Of a DNA stretch of 35,382 nucleotides, positions 23,138 to 30,008 are shown in pieces. Made by a program: the position numbers and the translations under genes. The notes under the pieces were generated by a model that saw nothing but the letters and a program-made list of their open reading frames with translations, had not been told where the DNA came from and searched no databases. This stretch comes from a virus. Positions within the stretch are counted from its first letter, which is position 1, and each line of letters starts with the position of its first letter. The DNA lies in IMG/VR virus record IMGVR_UViG_3300025111_000095, positions 1-35,382 of that record, one strand, 5' to 3'.

Positions 23138-24469
23138 CTATCTGCCTCCAGTGCCGTCGCCTGCGCCAGAGGTCTTGGAAGCGCTTGTGTCTAGCGTGGG
23201 GATGTTAGACGTGCCGTCCGTCCAGTAAGTCGTGGAGTCCTCGGTTTCAATCTTATAGGCGTATGTCTGGCCATCCACCGGGTAAGGAACTTCTGTAGAC
23301 GGCCTGCGGTTGGAAACATTGCCCGCGCTGTCGTCAAACGACACCCTGCCTGTGCCTTTGGGAATAAGCGTTGAATTGGCTTTAACAGCCTGAACCGGGT
23401 CAAAGGTCGCGCCGGGTGAACGGAAGATGTTGTATCCATTAGCATTAGGGTCGGACACTGCGTCCCAAGATACGTTCACCTTGTTGCTGGAAACATCGGT
23501 TGAGAGGTTCTGGACTATCGTTGGAATCAACTCCACAAAAGCCATGTGTGGGTTTTGCGTCATAACCTCGCTGGCAAGATTGGAGGCGTTGCCCTGATCG
23601 TCCATGCTGAACAGGTAATACGTGAAGTCCTTACCGTTGTCCGGGTCTAGCGGGGTCTGGTCCTGGAACGAAGTGGCGGTTGATGGGATTGCTGAACTGA
23701 CAGCGGAAACGCCGGAGGCTGCCAGTACGTTCGCTTTTGTGGGGATGGACACCGGAGCATTACCCGGAACGCGGTAAAGCTCGTAATGGTCAAGGTCCTG
23801 CAGTGTGGCTTGGTAGCGTATGGCGATTCTATTGCCAGCAGTAAATCCGCCCGCCAGCTCGGTCAGAACGCCGGTGGATAGCTCAAGAGTATAATGTGTT
23901 GCCAGAGCCTTTGAGGACAATACCGCCTGCTTAACCACAGCTCCTGAAGCGTGTGGGTAGAATAGCCCGTCCACGAGCGTGACGTCGCCGGTGAGCGTGT
24001 TTACCGCCTTAACTTCGATATACTCTTCTTTATTGGACACGCCGTCATCTACGACTATCTTGGCGCCGACTATGATGTCCGCTGGGACGGGTGTGCCGAT
24101 ATTTATAATACGCTGGCCGTGCATTGTGGAGGCTGTAAGAGTCTTGGTGTTGGACGATACTGCGGTTCTTTCATATACGGTAAAGGAGCCTGCCGCAATC
24201 GGGTCGAACTGCATCTCGTGCAAAGCGGATGCGACGCCGTCGGCCAAATCTGGCGTGCCGTCCGGGTTTTTGAGGAGTTCTCCGCCGATAAATTCGTTTC
24301 TGGTCGGAGCCGTCCAGTTGAGTGTTATGCGCGTCTTGCCTTTCGGCGTCAGGCCGTCGATAAACTGGCTGGCTTGTATAAGCCCCAGAATAGCGGGCTC
24401 TGCCGACAGGATGTCGGCCGCCAAATTTCCAACCACCTGCTGCGATAACTGCGATTCAAGTATTGCCAT
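23138..24469 (-). CDS. Fibronectin-III-like virion protein
   Basis: A 443-aa protein with AAGGAGA before its ATG. The N-terminal 45 residues are helical (MAILESQLSQQVVGNLAADI). A beta region with VYERTAVSSNTKTLTAST and two FN3-like units follow. Unit one contains LDHYELYRVPG and FTYYLFSMDDQGNAS (about 225-300). Unit two contains NKVNVSWDAVSDPNANGYNI and YAYKIETEDS (about 315-420). FN3/Ig-like domains on virions usually bind the host surface or decorate the capsid. Being in the head module rather than after the tape measure, it may be a head-decoration or head-fibre protein. Confidence 0.7.
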   Translation of the reverse strand: MAILESQLSQQVVGNLAADILSAEPAILGLIQASQFIDGLTPKGKTRITLNWTAPTRNEFIGGELLKNPDGTPDLADGVASALHEMQFDPIAAGSFTVYERTAVSSNTKTLTASTMHGQRIINIGTPVPADIIVGAKIVVDDGVSNKEEYIEVKAVNTLTGDVTLVDGLFYPHASGAVVKQAVLSSKALATHYTLELSTGVLTELAGGFTAGNRIAIRYQATLQDLDHYELYRVPGNAPVSIPTKANVLAASGVSAVSSAIPSTATSFQDQTPLDPDNGKDFTYYLFSMDDQGNASNLASEVMTQNPHMAFVELIPTIVQNLSTDVSSNKVNVSWDAVSDPNANGYNIFRSPGATFDPVQAVKANSTLIPKGTGRVSFDDSAGNVSNRRPSTEVPYPVDGQTYAYKIETEDSTTYWTDGTSNIPTLDTSASKTSGAGDGTGGR

Positions 24470-24479
24470 TTTAGTCTCC

Positions 24480-25760
24480 TTAAGCTTTCTTGTATAACGT
24501 CATTCTGGAACCAAGTTTCCAGGTATTCTCGATGTTTATGGAGGTGACATTCTGATTTCCTGTTACCGTCGAAAAACTGAAGCGTTCGGAGGTAAGGCCG
24601 TTAAACGTGGCGAAGGCTGCTATAGACACGAATCCTTGGACGAATCCTTCAGGGGTTATGGCAAACTGGATTTCGTCCGTATAGACTCTTTTTGCGGTGC
24701 CTAAATTTCCGGGGACTACCCCTGAATAGTCAGCCACCGGGGTTTTGACTGTTCCGACGCCACCTACGTCAACATATAATTGTTGTTCGCTGGTCGCTGA
24801 CAGGCGCAGGACAAGCAGGTAATCCCCATCCACTGATAGGTTTAGCCCGCTGAACCCCGTGAAGGCCCCTGCGGAAGCAAGGATTTCCTCTGCGACTTTG
24901 ACCCATCTTCCACCACCAGATGGTGTTTGCCAGGCCGCTGCCGTCGCCGAGGTCGCGGTTAGAATTTGCCCTGCGGCTGGAGAAGCGGGGACGCTCGTCC
25001 CATTGACCTTGTTTACGGTCGGGTTGGGATAGGTTCCGCTGAGATCGCCTCCGGCCGCGCCGTTCGGGGTTCTGGCGTTGCTGTTTCTGGGGTCGTTGTC
25101 TCCGACTGCTAGTGGATTGGTTGCTATAGCTGGCGCAACCGACAGTTTGGTAATACCTTTTACCGTATCTGAAGCGTCGGATGGCCCGGCTGCGCCTGCC
25201 GCGTTTATCGTCACATCGCCGGTGCCGTCAGTCGGGGTAACCGTTATATTGCTACCTGCGATTATCTTAGAAACCGAGGTCCGGGCCGAATTGGAAACCG
25301 GGACCGATATCTCAGGATTGGTCGCGGTATTTCCGTCGTCTGTGAATGTGGATGATGACTCGCCGGAAACCGAAGCGATAAACTTCTCCTGCCCGGAAGC
25401 GATAGCTTTATAAATCTTGTATCCCGTCGCGCCCTTGACGGTTTCCCATTGAATGATGACAGGAAGCGGAGTCTCGGGCTGGGTGACCTGGGCTTCCACA
25501 ACCGCCGGGATATTGCCTTCAGTGGTCTCGCCAGCGGCGTTGACTGCCGTTGCCTTGTAGAAATAAGCGATATTCCCTGCCAGGTTAGCGCCAACAGCGC
25601 CGCTTCCAAGGGTTGCGGCGAGAGTCCTTGGAGGTCTGAGTATAGCCCGTTGGCTATGCGCGTCAACGGCTTCCATGTTCGCGTTAGCGCCCAGCCCCCA
25701 GTTTAAATCGCCTGTGTCGCGTTTAGAAAGTTTTAATTTTTCAGTAAATGTTTCTGCCAT
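24480..25760 (-). CDS. Fibre-like virion protein, paralogue A (FN3-like plus collagen-type fibre segment)
   Basis: A 426-aa protein. The N-terminus has SKRDTGDLNWGLGANANMEA, a pattern I recognise from phage fibre N-termini, followed by one FN3-like unit (about 60-145: YFYKATAVNAAGE, GATGYKIYKA). From about 190, a repetitive fibre segment carries GGDLSGTYPNPTVNKVNG, a frequent trimeric-fibre motif, and a C-terminal beta domain of about 140 residues. Its first 189 residues are near copies of those in the neighbouring 405-aa protein, while the C-terminal halves are unrelated. Probably a trimeric virion fibre or decoration with receptor-binding tip. Confidence 0.75.
   Translation of the reverse strand: MAETFTEKLKLSKRDTGDLNWGLGANANMEAVDAHSQRAILRPPRTLAATLGSGAVGANLAGNIAYFYKATAVNAAGETTEGNIPAVVEAQVTQPETPLPVIIQWETVKGATGYKIYKAIASGQEKFIASVSGESSSTFTDDGNTATNPEISVPVSNSARTSVSKIIAGSNITVTPTDGTGDVTINAAGAAGPSDASDTVKGITKLSVAPAIATNPLAVGDNDPRNSNARTPNGAAGGDLSGTYPNPTVNKVNGTSVPASPAAGQILTATSATAAAWQTPSGGGRWVKVAEEILASAGAFTGFSGLNLSVDGDYLLVLRLSATSEQQLYVDVGGVGTVKTPVADYSGVVPGNLGTAKRVYTDEIQFAITPEGFVQGFVSIAAFATFNGLTSERFSFSTVTGNQNVTSINIENTWKLGSRMTLYKKA
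25194..25760 (-). repeat. Duplicated gene segment, copy A
   Basis: Encodes the conserved 189-residue N-terminal module of the 426-aa fibre-like protein. Manual gapless comparison with copy B (26452-27018) gives 152 of 189 identical residues. The upstream TTTTGAGGCA leader before each ATG is also shared. Confidence 0.85.
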
Positions 25761-25800
25761 TGTATTGCCTCAAAATTGCATTGTTAAACTTCATCCTGCT

Positions 25801-27018
25801 CTACACCAGTTTGTAGAGGCGTAAACGAGACCATCCTGCCGCCTGCCCCCCGGCAGGTTTAATCACTATGCTTTCCAAGTCGTTCACGGGGTATTGCGCC
25901 ATCTGTAAAGTGTGCAGCCACTGATAGAGAATAATCTTCGGGATTGAGACGCCCAAAGGACTGCCTTGAGGCTGCAACACACTGAATCGAACGTTCCCTG
26001 ACACCGTGTCATGAGTTGGACCAAAAATCATCTCAACAAAACCTATCTGCCCTGCCAGGAATTCCGCAATACGTGGAGAGTTGGTGCGGTCAGCGGTTAT
26101 ACTGGCTCCGTCAACCAGTAGTTTTTGCGAATAGTAATCGGTCAGCGTCAAGCGGCCATTGACGAACATGTTTAGCGTTAAAGCGCCACCGTCAGCTTGG
26201 TTGACCTCCAACAGCAGCTTGAATAAATCAGCGTCGCCAGCTGGAACCGCGATGGTTCCGGAAGTGCTCCACCATTCCGAAAGATTGACTTCCGCAATTT
26301 TGGCCCATGCGCCGCCTGCCGCAGCTGCGATGCTTATTTTGTTATTCACAGCGTCCTGTGTCATGGTAATGTTTGAACCGGCCTCAAGCTTGACATCGCC
26401 GGTGAGACCGGCAGCTTCGCTAAGTCGCCGCAAGCTCGATACGCCTGACCCGCCAGCCGCGCTTATCAGCACTTCACCGGTGCCGTGAGAAGGTGTGACC
26501 AATATGCCGGAACCCGCAGTTACCTTAGAAACGGAAAGCGTCGCAGTATTGGCGGCCGGGACTGAAATGGCCGGATTGGGGGCCGTATTGCCATCATCCG
26601 TATAAGTTGAAGTGGATTCGCCTGAAACTGAAGCCAGGAATTTCTCCTGACCTGAGGTGGTGGTTTTATAAATCTTGTAGCCTGTCGCGCCTTTAACTGT
26701 TTCCCATTGGAGAATGACCGGCAGAGGAATCGCGGGCTGCGTCACCTGTGCTTCCACAATCGCTGGGATCTTGCCTTCTGTGGTTTCGCCTGACGCATTG
26801 ACCGCCACTATCTTGTAGAAATAATTGGTATTTCCGACCAGATTAGCGCCTACCGCGCCGCTGCCAAGTGTCGCGGCAAGCGTTCTTGGCGGCCTAAGTG
26901 TGGCCTGCTGGCTGTGCGCGTCAACGGCCTCCAAGTTCGCATTTGCGCCCTGGCCCCAGTTAAGATCGCCGGTATCGCGTTTTGAAAGTTTCAATTTCTC
27001 GGTAAATGTTTCTGCCAT
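25801..27018 (-). CDS. Fibre-like virion protein, paralogue B
   Basis: A 405-aa paralogue of the neighbouring 426-aa protein. It has the same fibre-type N-terminus with DTGDLNWGQGANANLEA and the same FN3-like unit, but the collagen-type GTYPNPTV segment is replaced by a short linker (SLRRLSEAAGLTGDVKLEAG). The C-terminal beta domain of about 170 residues is different (LNMFVNGRLTLTDYYSQK, YQWLHTLQMAQYPVNDLES). A conserved anchor with exchanged tips suggests two proteins assembling at equivalent sites on the virion but recognising different ligands. The ATG is preceded by TTGAGGCA. Confidence 0.75.
   Translation of the reverse strand: MAETFTEKLKLSKRDTGDLNWGQGANANLEAVDAHSQQATLRPPRTLAATLGSGAVGANLVGNTNYFYKIVAVNASGETTEGKIPAIVEAQVTQPAIPLPVILQWETVKGATGYKIYKTTTSGQEKFLASVSGESTSTYTDDGNTAPNPAISVPAANTATLSVSKVTAGSGILVTPSHGTGEVLISAAGGSGVSSLRRLSEAAGLTGDVKLEAGSNITMTQDAVNNKISIAAAAGGAWAKIAEVNLSEWWSTSGTIAVPAGDADLFKLLLEVNQADGGALTLNMFVNGRLTLTDYYSQKLLVDGASITADRTNSPRIAEFLAGQIGFVEMIFGPTHDTVSGNVRFSVLQPQGSPLGVSIPKIILYQWLHTLQMAQYPVNDLESIVIKPAGGQAAGWSRLRLYKLV
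26452..27018 (-). repeat. Duplicated gene segment, copy B
   Basis: Encodes the conserved 189-residue N-terminal module of the 405-aa fibre-like protein; partner of 25194-25760. Substitutions are concentrated at residues 61-80 and 155-189, with the first 60 residues almost unchanged, as expected if these form the virion anchor. Confidence 0.85.
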
Positions 27019-27027
27019 TATAGTGCC

Positions 27028-27453
27028 TCAAAAGCCGAATGGTTCAAATCCGAACGGAGCCTCGCCCCAACCTTGCACCGGCGCGCCCCAGGGCCGTGAA
27101 TTAAACGGCATCAGGTGAAAACCACCTGGATCAGGCTGGCCGTAGGGGCCTGTGCCGTATAACCCATCGCCCCAGCCGGAATCCTCAACGGCCACCATGG
27201 TGTAAAACCTAGCAGGACCAGCATCAGCTTCATGGTCGTCATATTGGAACACCCCGGGGCCCAGGACTGTCTCGTCGGCTATTCTCCTGCCCAATTCATC
27301 CTTGACGGCTGATTTGTAAAGCCTGAACCCGCGCAGCCGCCGGTTTGCCTTAAATTCCAGCGGGTAATCGGACCAGGTCATCCGTATATGCGTCGGCTCC
27401 ACTTGCGCCACTCTGAAATTGGGTGGTGGGGGCAGGGGGAAAGGATGTGCCAC
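27028..27453 (-). CDS. Single FN3-domain protein with Gly/Phe/Pro-rich tail
   Basis: A 141-aa protein starting at GTG 27453, with AAGGAGATA seven bases upstream. Residues 7-95 form one FN3-like unit: PPPPNFRVAQVEPTHIRMTW, RGFRLYKS, then FQYDDHEADAGPARFYTMVA. The last 45 residues are Gly-, Pro- and Phe-rich with repeated GxxPFG-like turns (WGDGLYGTGPYG, WGAPVQGWGEAPFG), probably a flexible or stacking tail. Closest to the capsid genes among the FN3 proteins, it may be a capsid decoration protein. Confidence 0.65.
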   Translation of the reverse strand: MAHPFPLPPPPNFRVAQVEPTHIRMTWSDYPLEFKANRRLRGFRLYKSAVKDELGRRIADETVLGPGVFQYDDHEADAGPARFYTMVAVEDSGWGDGLYGTGPYGQPDPGGFHLMPFNSRPWGAPVQGWGEAPFGFEPFGF

Positions 27454-27456
27454 GGG

Positions 27457-27669
27457 TTATCTCCTTTTTTTGCCTCTCCCAGTCGGCTTTGCCGGTGGCT
27501 CTGCGGGTAATTCCGTATAGCCTGTTTTAAGCAGCCGGTCCCTCGTTTCCGGCAGTTTGACCTCGCAGAGTCCGTCCACTACCTCAATAGTGCCTTCGGC
27601 GTAAGAGGCCTCTATAACTGGCGCGTCTTTTGTGCCGAATGGGGGATACAGTTTTTTAAGCCTGAACAT
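27457..27669 (-). CDS. Small protein following the major capsid gene
   Basis: A 70-aa protein with AAGGAGG five bases before its ATG. The core (EGTIEVVDGLCEVKLPETRD and KTGYTELP) matches a type of short beta protein commonly encoded just after major capsid genes. Its tail is Pro- and Lys/Arg-rich (PAKPTGRGKKRR). Role unknown; possibly capsid stabilisation. Confidence 0.65.
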   Translation of the reverse strand: MFRLKKLYPPFGTKDAPVIEASYAEGTIEVVDGLCEVKLPETRDRLLKTGYTELPAEPPAKPTGRGKKRR

Positions 27670-27678
27670 CCGGCCTCC

Positions 27679-28581
27679 TTACAAAGTCACACCGGCCAGC
27701 CGTGACGCTTTAATGTCATTAGCCAGAACCAGCGTGATATCCTCGAAGATGTCGAACTCTGAAAACTGCGATGACTTCTGCGCCAGGCGAAGCATCTTTA
27801 GAGGCGTCAATTCACCCACCCACACTGCGCTCGTATCCACCACCAAGATGTCCGTGCAGTTGTTGGCGTTGCCTTGAACTTGAGTTTCCGAGACAAAAGT
27901 AGAGCGGAATATCGGGATGCCGTTATAGTTCTGCAGGCGGAACCCGCCCTTTACCTCCATCGTGTCCGTGAACCGCTGCTGGGCCTGGAGCAGGCCGTTT
28001 AGCTTGCGGTTGGCTTTCTTGGACATTATCAGCATGCTGGGGTTGCCCCGGTTTAGGTCTATGGCGGCATCCAACAGCTCAAGGCTCAACGGCGCACCGT
28101 TTGTTCCTGCTATAACCACCTGTCCGGCAGGAATAATCTTGCGCATACCGTTAAACTGCTTGGGGTTGGCTACCGAATCTCCGTTGATGATGGCATCCTC
28201 CTCAGCATCTCTGACTGCCTGGAGGGCGTTATCAACTTCCTCAGTCTCGATGTCCAGAAGCGACTTCCCTACGGCCTGGAGTTTGCGGGTCACCTTGCCG
28301 CGCTGGATGATGGTCCGATATGGAAACTTCTTCTGAGCATAAGAAGCCTGAGTTTCCGTAGGTTCATCCGTGTCGTCTACAAAAGCCCCGCCCGCGCCGC
28401 GTGATGTGCGCTGGTTGAGAATCCACTCTGATCCGGAACCTGTTTTCCTGGGCAGGTTTTGCCGCAGTGGATTGTTTACTTCTATGAGTTCCTGCAGAAC
28501 CGTGTCTATCATAGGCTGTTGCAACGTGCCGCCCGCGTTAGCCAGGTTCAGCGCTTTTTTCAACTGTTCTAAATCATTCAT
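27679..28581 (-). CDS. Major capsid protein, HK97 fold
   Basis: A 300-aa protein with a very strong ribosome-binding site (TAGGAGGAATAAGAA before ATG), as expected for the most abundant virion protein. An N-arm (MNDLEQLKKALNLANAGGTL) is followed by an E-loop-like segment (PYRTIIQRGKVTRKLQAVGK), the spine helix with VRDAEEDAIINGD, the P-domain segment SMLIMSKKANRKLNGL, and a final beta region ending DIKASRLAGVTL. There is no 100-residue delta domain, so scaffolding must come from elsewhere, consistent with the scaffold-like tail of the adjacent protease. Confidence 0.88.
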   Translation of the reverse strand: MNDLEQLKKALNLANAGGTLQQPMIDTVLQELIEVNNPLRQNLPRKTGSGSEWILNQRTSRGAGGAFVDDTDEPTETQASYAQKKFPYRTIIQRGKVTRKLQAVGKSLLDIETEEVDNALQAVRDAEEDAIINGDSVANPKQFNGMRKIIPAGQVVIAGTNGAPLSLELLDAAIDLNRGNPSMLIMSKKANRKLNGLLQAQQRFTDTMEVKGGFRLQNYNGIPIFRSTFVSETQVQGNANNCTDILVVDTSAVWVGELTPLKMLRLAQKSSQFSEFDIFEDITLVLANDIKASRLAGVTL

Positions 28582-28593
28582 TTCTTATTCCTC

Positions 28594-29160
28594 CTATTTC
28601 CTTTCCTGAATTGCCAGCGCCGCCCGGAGTTTCTTATCCGGCGGAAGGTTGTCGAACTGCTTTTTTACTTCGTCGGCCTCTGTATCCGGCTGGATGAGGC
28701 CCTTCCTTAAAGTCGGAACGGCCTTGAGAGCGGTTTCGACCTGCTTGGAGACCTCACCGGCTATCAGCTTCGCCAGGTCGTCAGTGCTGATCGTCTTGGC
28801 GGCCGCCGGAATAGGGGAAACCGGGTCCCCGGCCATCTGCTTGAGCAGAGTCTTGACCTGCTGCGCGAGAGCGCCAGCCGGTCCGCCCAGGGCGATCAGC
28901 TTGTCCAGCAATACAAACGCCGGTTCAAGCCGGGCTTTTATCATGCCCATATCGGTCTTCTGGATTTCTGCGGGCTTCTGCGCTTGTGCCTGCACTACGG
29001 CATCCGCTCCTTTTGGCTTTTCCTCTGGGGCGGGCGCATTCTGTTTGGCAGGGGCGGGAATGGCAGCCGCAGGCTCCGGCGCAGACGGTTCGCTGGGTGG
29101 CGGCGGCGTTGGGGTTTCACTCTGAGGGGGAACTTCTTCTATGATCACTTCTTCTGGCAT
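28594..29160 (-). CDS. Nested scaffold protein (in-frame internal start)
   Basis: ATG 29160 (codon 178 of the protease frame) is preceded by AAGGAG exactly eight bases upstream (29169-29174), stronger than the site in front of the protease itself. Translation from here would give 188 aa with only the acidic/Pro-rich linker and the helical scaffold-like part. This is the same logic as lambda C/Nu3, where the protease gene contains an internal start that yields excess free scaffold. Supported by RBS strength and the exact domain boundary; not proven. Confidence 0.6.
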   Translation of the reverse strand: MPEEVIIEEVPPQSETPTPPPPSEPSAPEPAAAIPAPAKQNAPAPEEKPKGADAVVQAQAQKPAEIQKTDMGMIKARLEPAFVLLDKLIALGGPAGALAQQVKTLLKQMAGDPVSPIPAAAKTISTDDLAKLIAGEVSKQVETALKAVPTLRKGLIQPDTEADEVKKQFDNLPPDKKLRAALAIQERK

Positions 29161-29691
29161 TGTTTTGTCTCCTTGTTCTTCGGTTTCGTTAAGGGCTTTT
29201 GCTATGTACCACCCGATGGCTTTGGCTTCTGGGTTTGCGGGGACTGACACGAGCGATACTTCAACCAGGCTCATGCGCTGGATAATATTGACCATGCGGT
29301 CGTGTTCCGTAGAAAACTTCCGTTCCCTTTCCAGCACCTGCCCGCGAATGGAAAATTTATTGAGGACGCCTTCCTTGATTTTCTGGATGATGTCCTGTTC
29401 GGTTTTTGAGATAAGCGCGTCTATCAGCAGGCCATGCTGGTCGAACTCGACCTTGGTCACCTTGCCGATGGGCAGCTTCATGTCGTGATTCAAAAGGACG
29501 GTGGAGTTTTTGAGTAAATCAAGAGAGGATGCTTTGAGAGCCTCTTCGGTTATGATGTCGCCCTGCAAATCAAAATCGGTCGTGGCGGCATAACCGACCA
29601 CGTGGAACTCACCGGCTTCCTCGGCATACTTCAATACCTGTACCGGGAATGAGAATCCAATCTTCTCCGAAAGTATCGTTTGTGTTTTCAT
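28594..29691 (-). CDS. HK97-type prohead protease fused to scaffold-like domain
   Basis: Starting at ATG 29691 with GGATAA upstream (the open frame to 29706 begins only with TTG), the product is 365 aa. Residues 1-165 are an S78-type prohead protease: H69 in LLNHDMKLPIG, S114 in KFSIRG, and the LVEVSLVSVPANP signature at 142-154. The Pro/Ala-rich linker at about 185-240 leads to a helical, charged C-terminal region (about 250-365) typical of scaffolds. The protease processes scaffold and capsid during maturation. A second translation start for the scaffold part is likely at codon 178. Confidence 0.88.
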   Translation of the reverse strand: MKTQTILSEKIGFSFPVQVLKYAEEAGEFHVVGYAATTDFDLQGDIITEEALKASSLDLLKNSTVLLNHDMKLPIGKVTKVEFDQHGLLIDALISKTEQDIIQKIKEGVLNKFSIRGQVLERERKFSTEHDRMVNIIQRMSLVEVSLVSVPANPEAKAIGWYIAKALNETEEQGDKTMPEEVIIEEVPPQSETPTPPPPSEPSAPEPAAAIPAPAKQNAPAPEEKPKGADAVVQAQAQKPAEIQKTDMGMIKARLEPAFVLLDKLIALGGPAGALAQQVKTLLKQMAGDPVSPIPAAAKTISTDDLAKLIAGEVSKQVETALKAVPTLRKGLIQPDTEADEVKKQFDNLPPDKKLRAALAIQERK

Positions 29692-29700
29692 GTTTATCCA

Positions 29701-29750
29701 AAACAAAAAAGCGCTGCCGGTCCCTGTTACATCGGGACCAACAGCGCTTC
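29701..29750 (-). terminator. Intrinsic terminator between the 59-aa gene and the protease gene
   Basis: On the minus strand the stem is AGCGCTG...CAGCGCT (29742-29748 with 29710-29716), followed inwards by GGTCCC/GGGACC with a nine-base loop and a two-base internal loop, then TTTTTTGTTT (29701-29710). A strong rho-independent terminator inside an otherwise continuous late operon. Late transcripts must read through it, perhaps by antitermination, or the protease gene has another promoter. Confidence 0.88.
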
Positions 29751-29769
29751 GACTCAGTTCGACAGCGCT
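29743..29769 (-). promoter_or_regulatory. Second hairpin overlapping the terminator stem
   Basis: Just upstream of the terminator in the transcript, AGCGCTG TCGA, a six-base ACTGAG loop, then TCGA AGCGCT can pair. Its 3' AGCGCT is the same segment that forms the 5' outer stem of the terminator, so the two structures compete. The core GGTCCC/GGGACC stem could persist in either state, so switching strength is uncertain. Confidence 0.5.
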
Positions 29770-29775
29770 AAATGA

Positions 29776-29955
29776 TTATTCTTCCTTCAAACCGCGCATA
29801 TCCTTCACAAGAAGAGTTTCATGTTTCTTAACCCGCACAAGCCGGCCGTCCTGATAATGAACTTCCAGTGTGCCGTAGAAACGCTCACGGCGGAGCTTTG
29901 CTGTAAGCTCCTCGAATTTAGACTCCAGTGTTTCCAGTGCCTGCGTTTCTGCCAT
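29776..29955 (-). CDS. 59-aa protein, DUF2292/YezD-like
   Basis: A short minus-strand gene of 59 aa. The N-terminal helix (ALETLESKFEELTAKLRRE) precedes a small beta unit FYGTLEVHYQDGRLVRVKKH, resembling the YezD/DUF2292 pattern (YG-x-V-x-I-x-V-x-DG-R-V). The function of that family is unknown to me. The gene has no clear Shine-Dalgarno, but a sigma70-like promoter ends six bases before its ATG, so the message is probably leaderless. It is bracketed by an operator-like palindrome and a strong terminator: a moron-like independent transcription unit in the head gene cluster. Confidence 0.7.
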   Translation of the reverse strand: MAETQALETLESKFEELTAKLRRERFYGTLEVHYQDGRLVRVKKHETLLVKDMRGLKEE

Positions 29956-29961
29956 ATCTAA

Positions 29962-29990
29962 ATTCTAATGCATCGGTTGCCGTTTGTCCA
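29962..29990 (-). promoter_or_regulatory. Sigma70-like promoter for the 59-aa gene
   Basis: Minus-strand TGGACA (29985-29990) and TAGAAT (29962-29967) each differ from consensus by one base and are separated by exactly 17 bases. The expected transcription start, about six to seven bases beyond the -10, coincides with the ATG at 29955, implying a leaderless mRNA. Confidence 0.65.
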
Positions 29991-29992
29991 TG

Positions 29993-30008
29993 AACTGTTT
30001 AAACAGTT
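29993..30008. promoter_or_regulatory. 16-bp perfect palindrome, operator-like
   Basis: AACTGTTTAAACAGTT is a perfect dyad, placed two bases upstream of the -35 hexamer of the 59-aa gene promoter and ending at the stop codon of the methyltransferase gene. Size and position fit a dimeric repressor or activator operator. No second copy was noticed elsewhere in the window by eye. Confidence 0.6.

Noticed and set aside
24480-27018. Insertion sequence explaining the duplicated segment
   Set aside because: Neither copy has transposase, terminal inverted repeats or target duplications; it is a simple tandem gene duplication with divergence.
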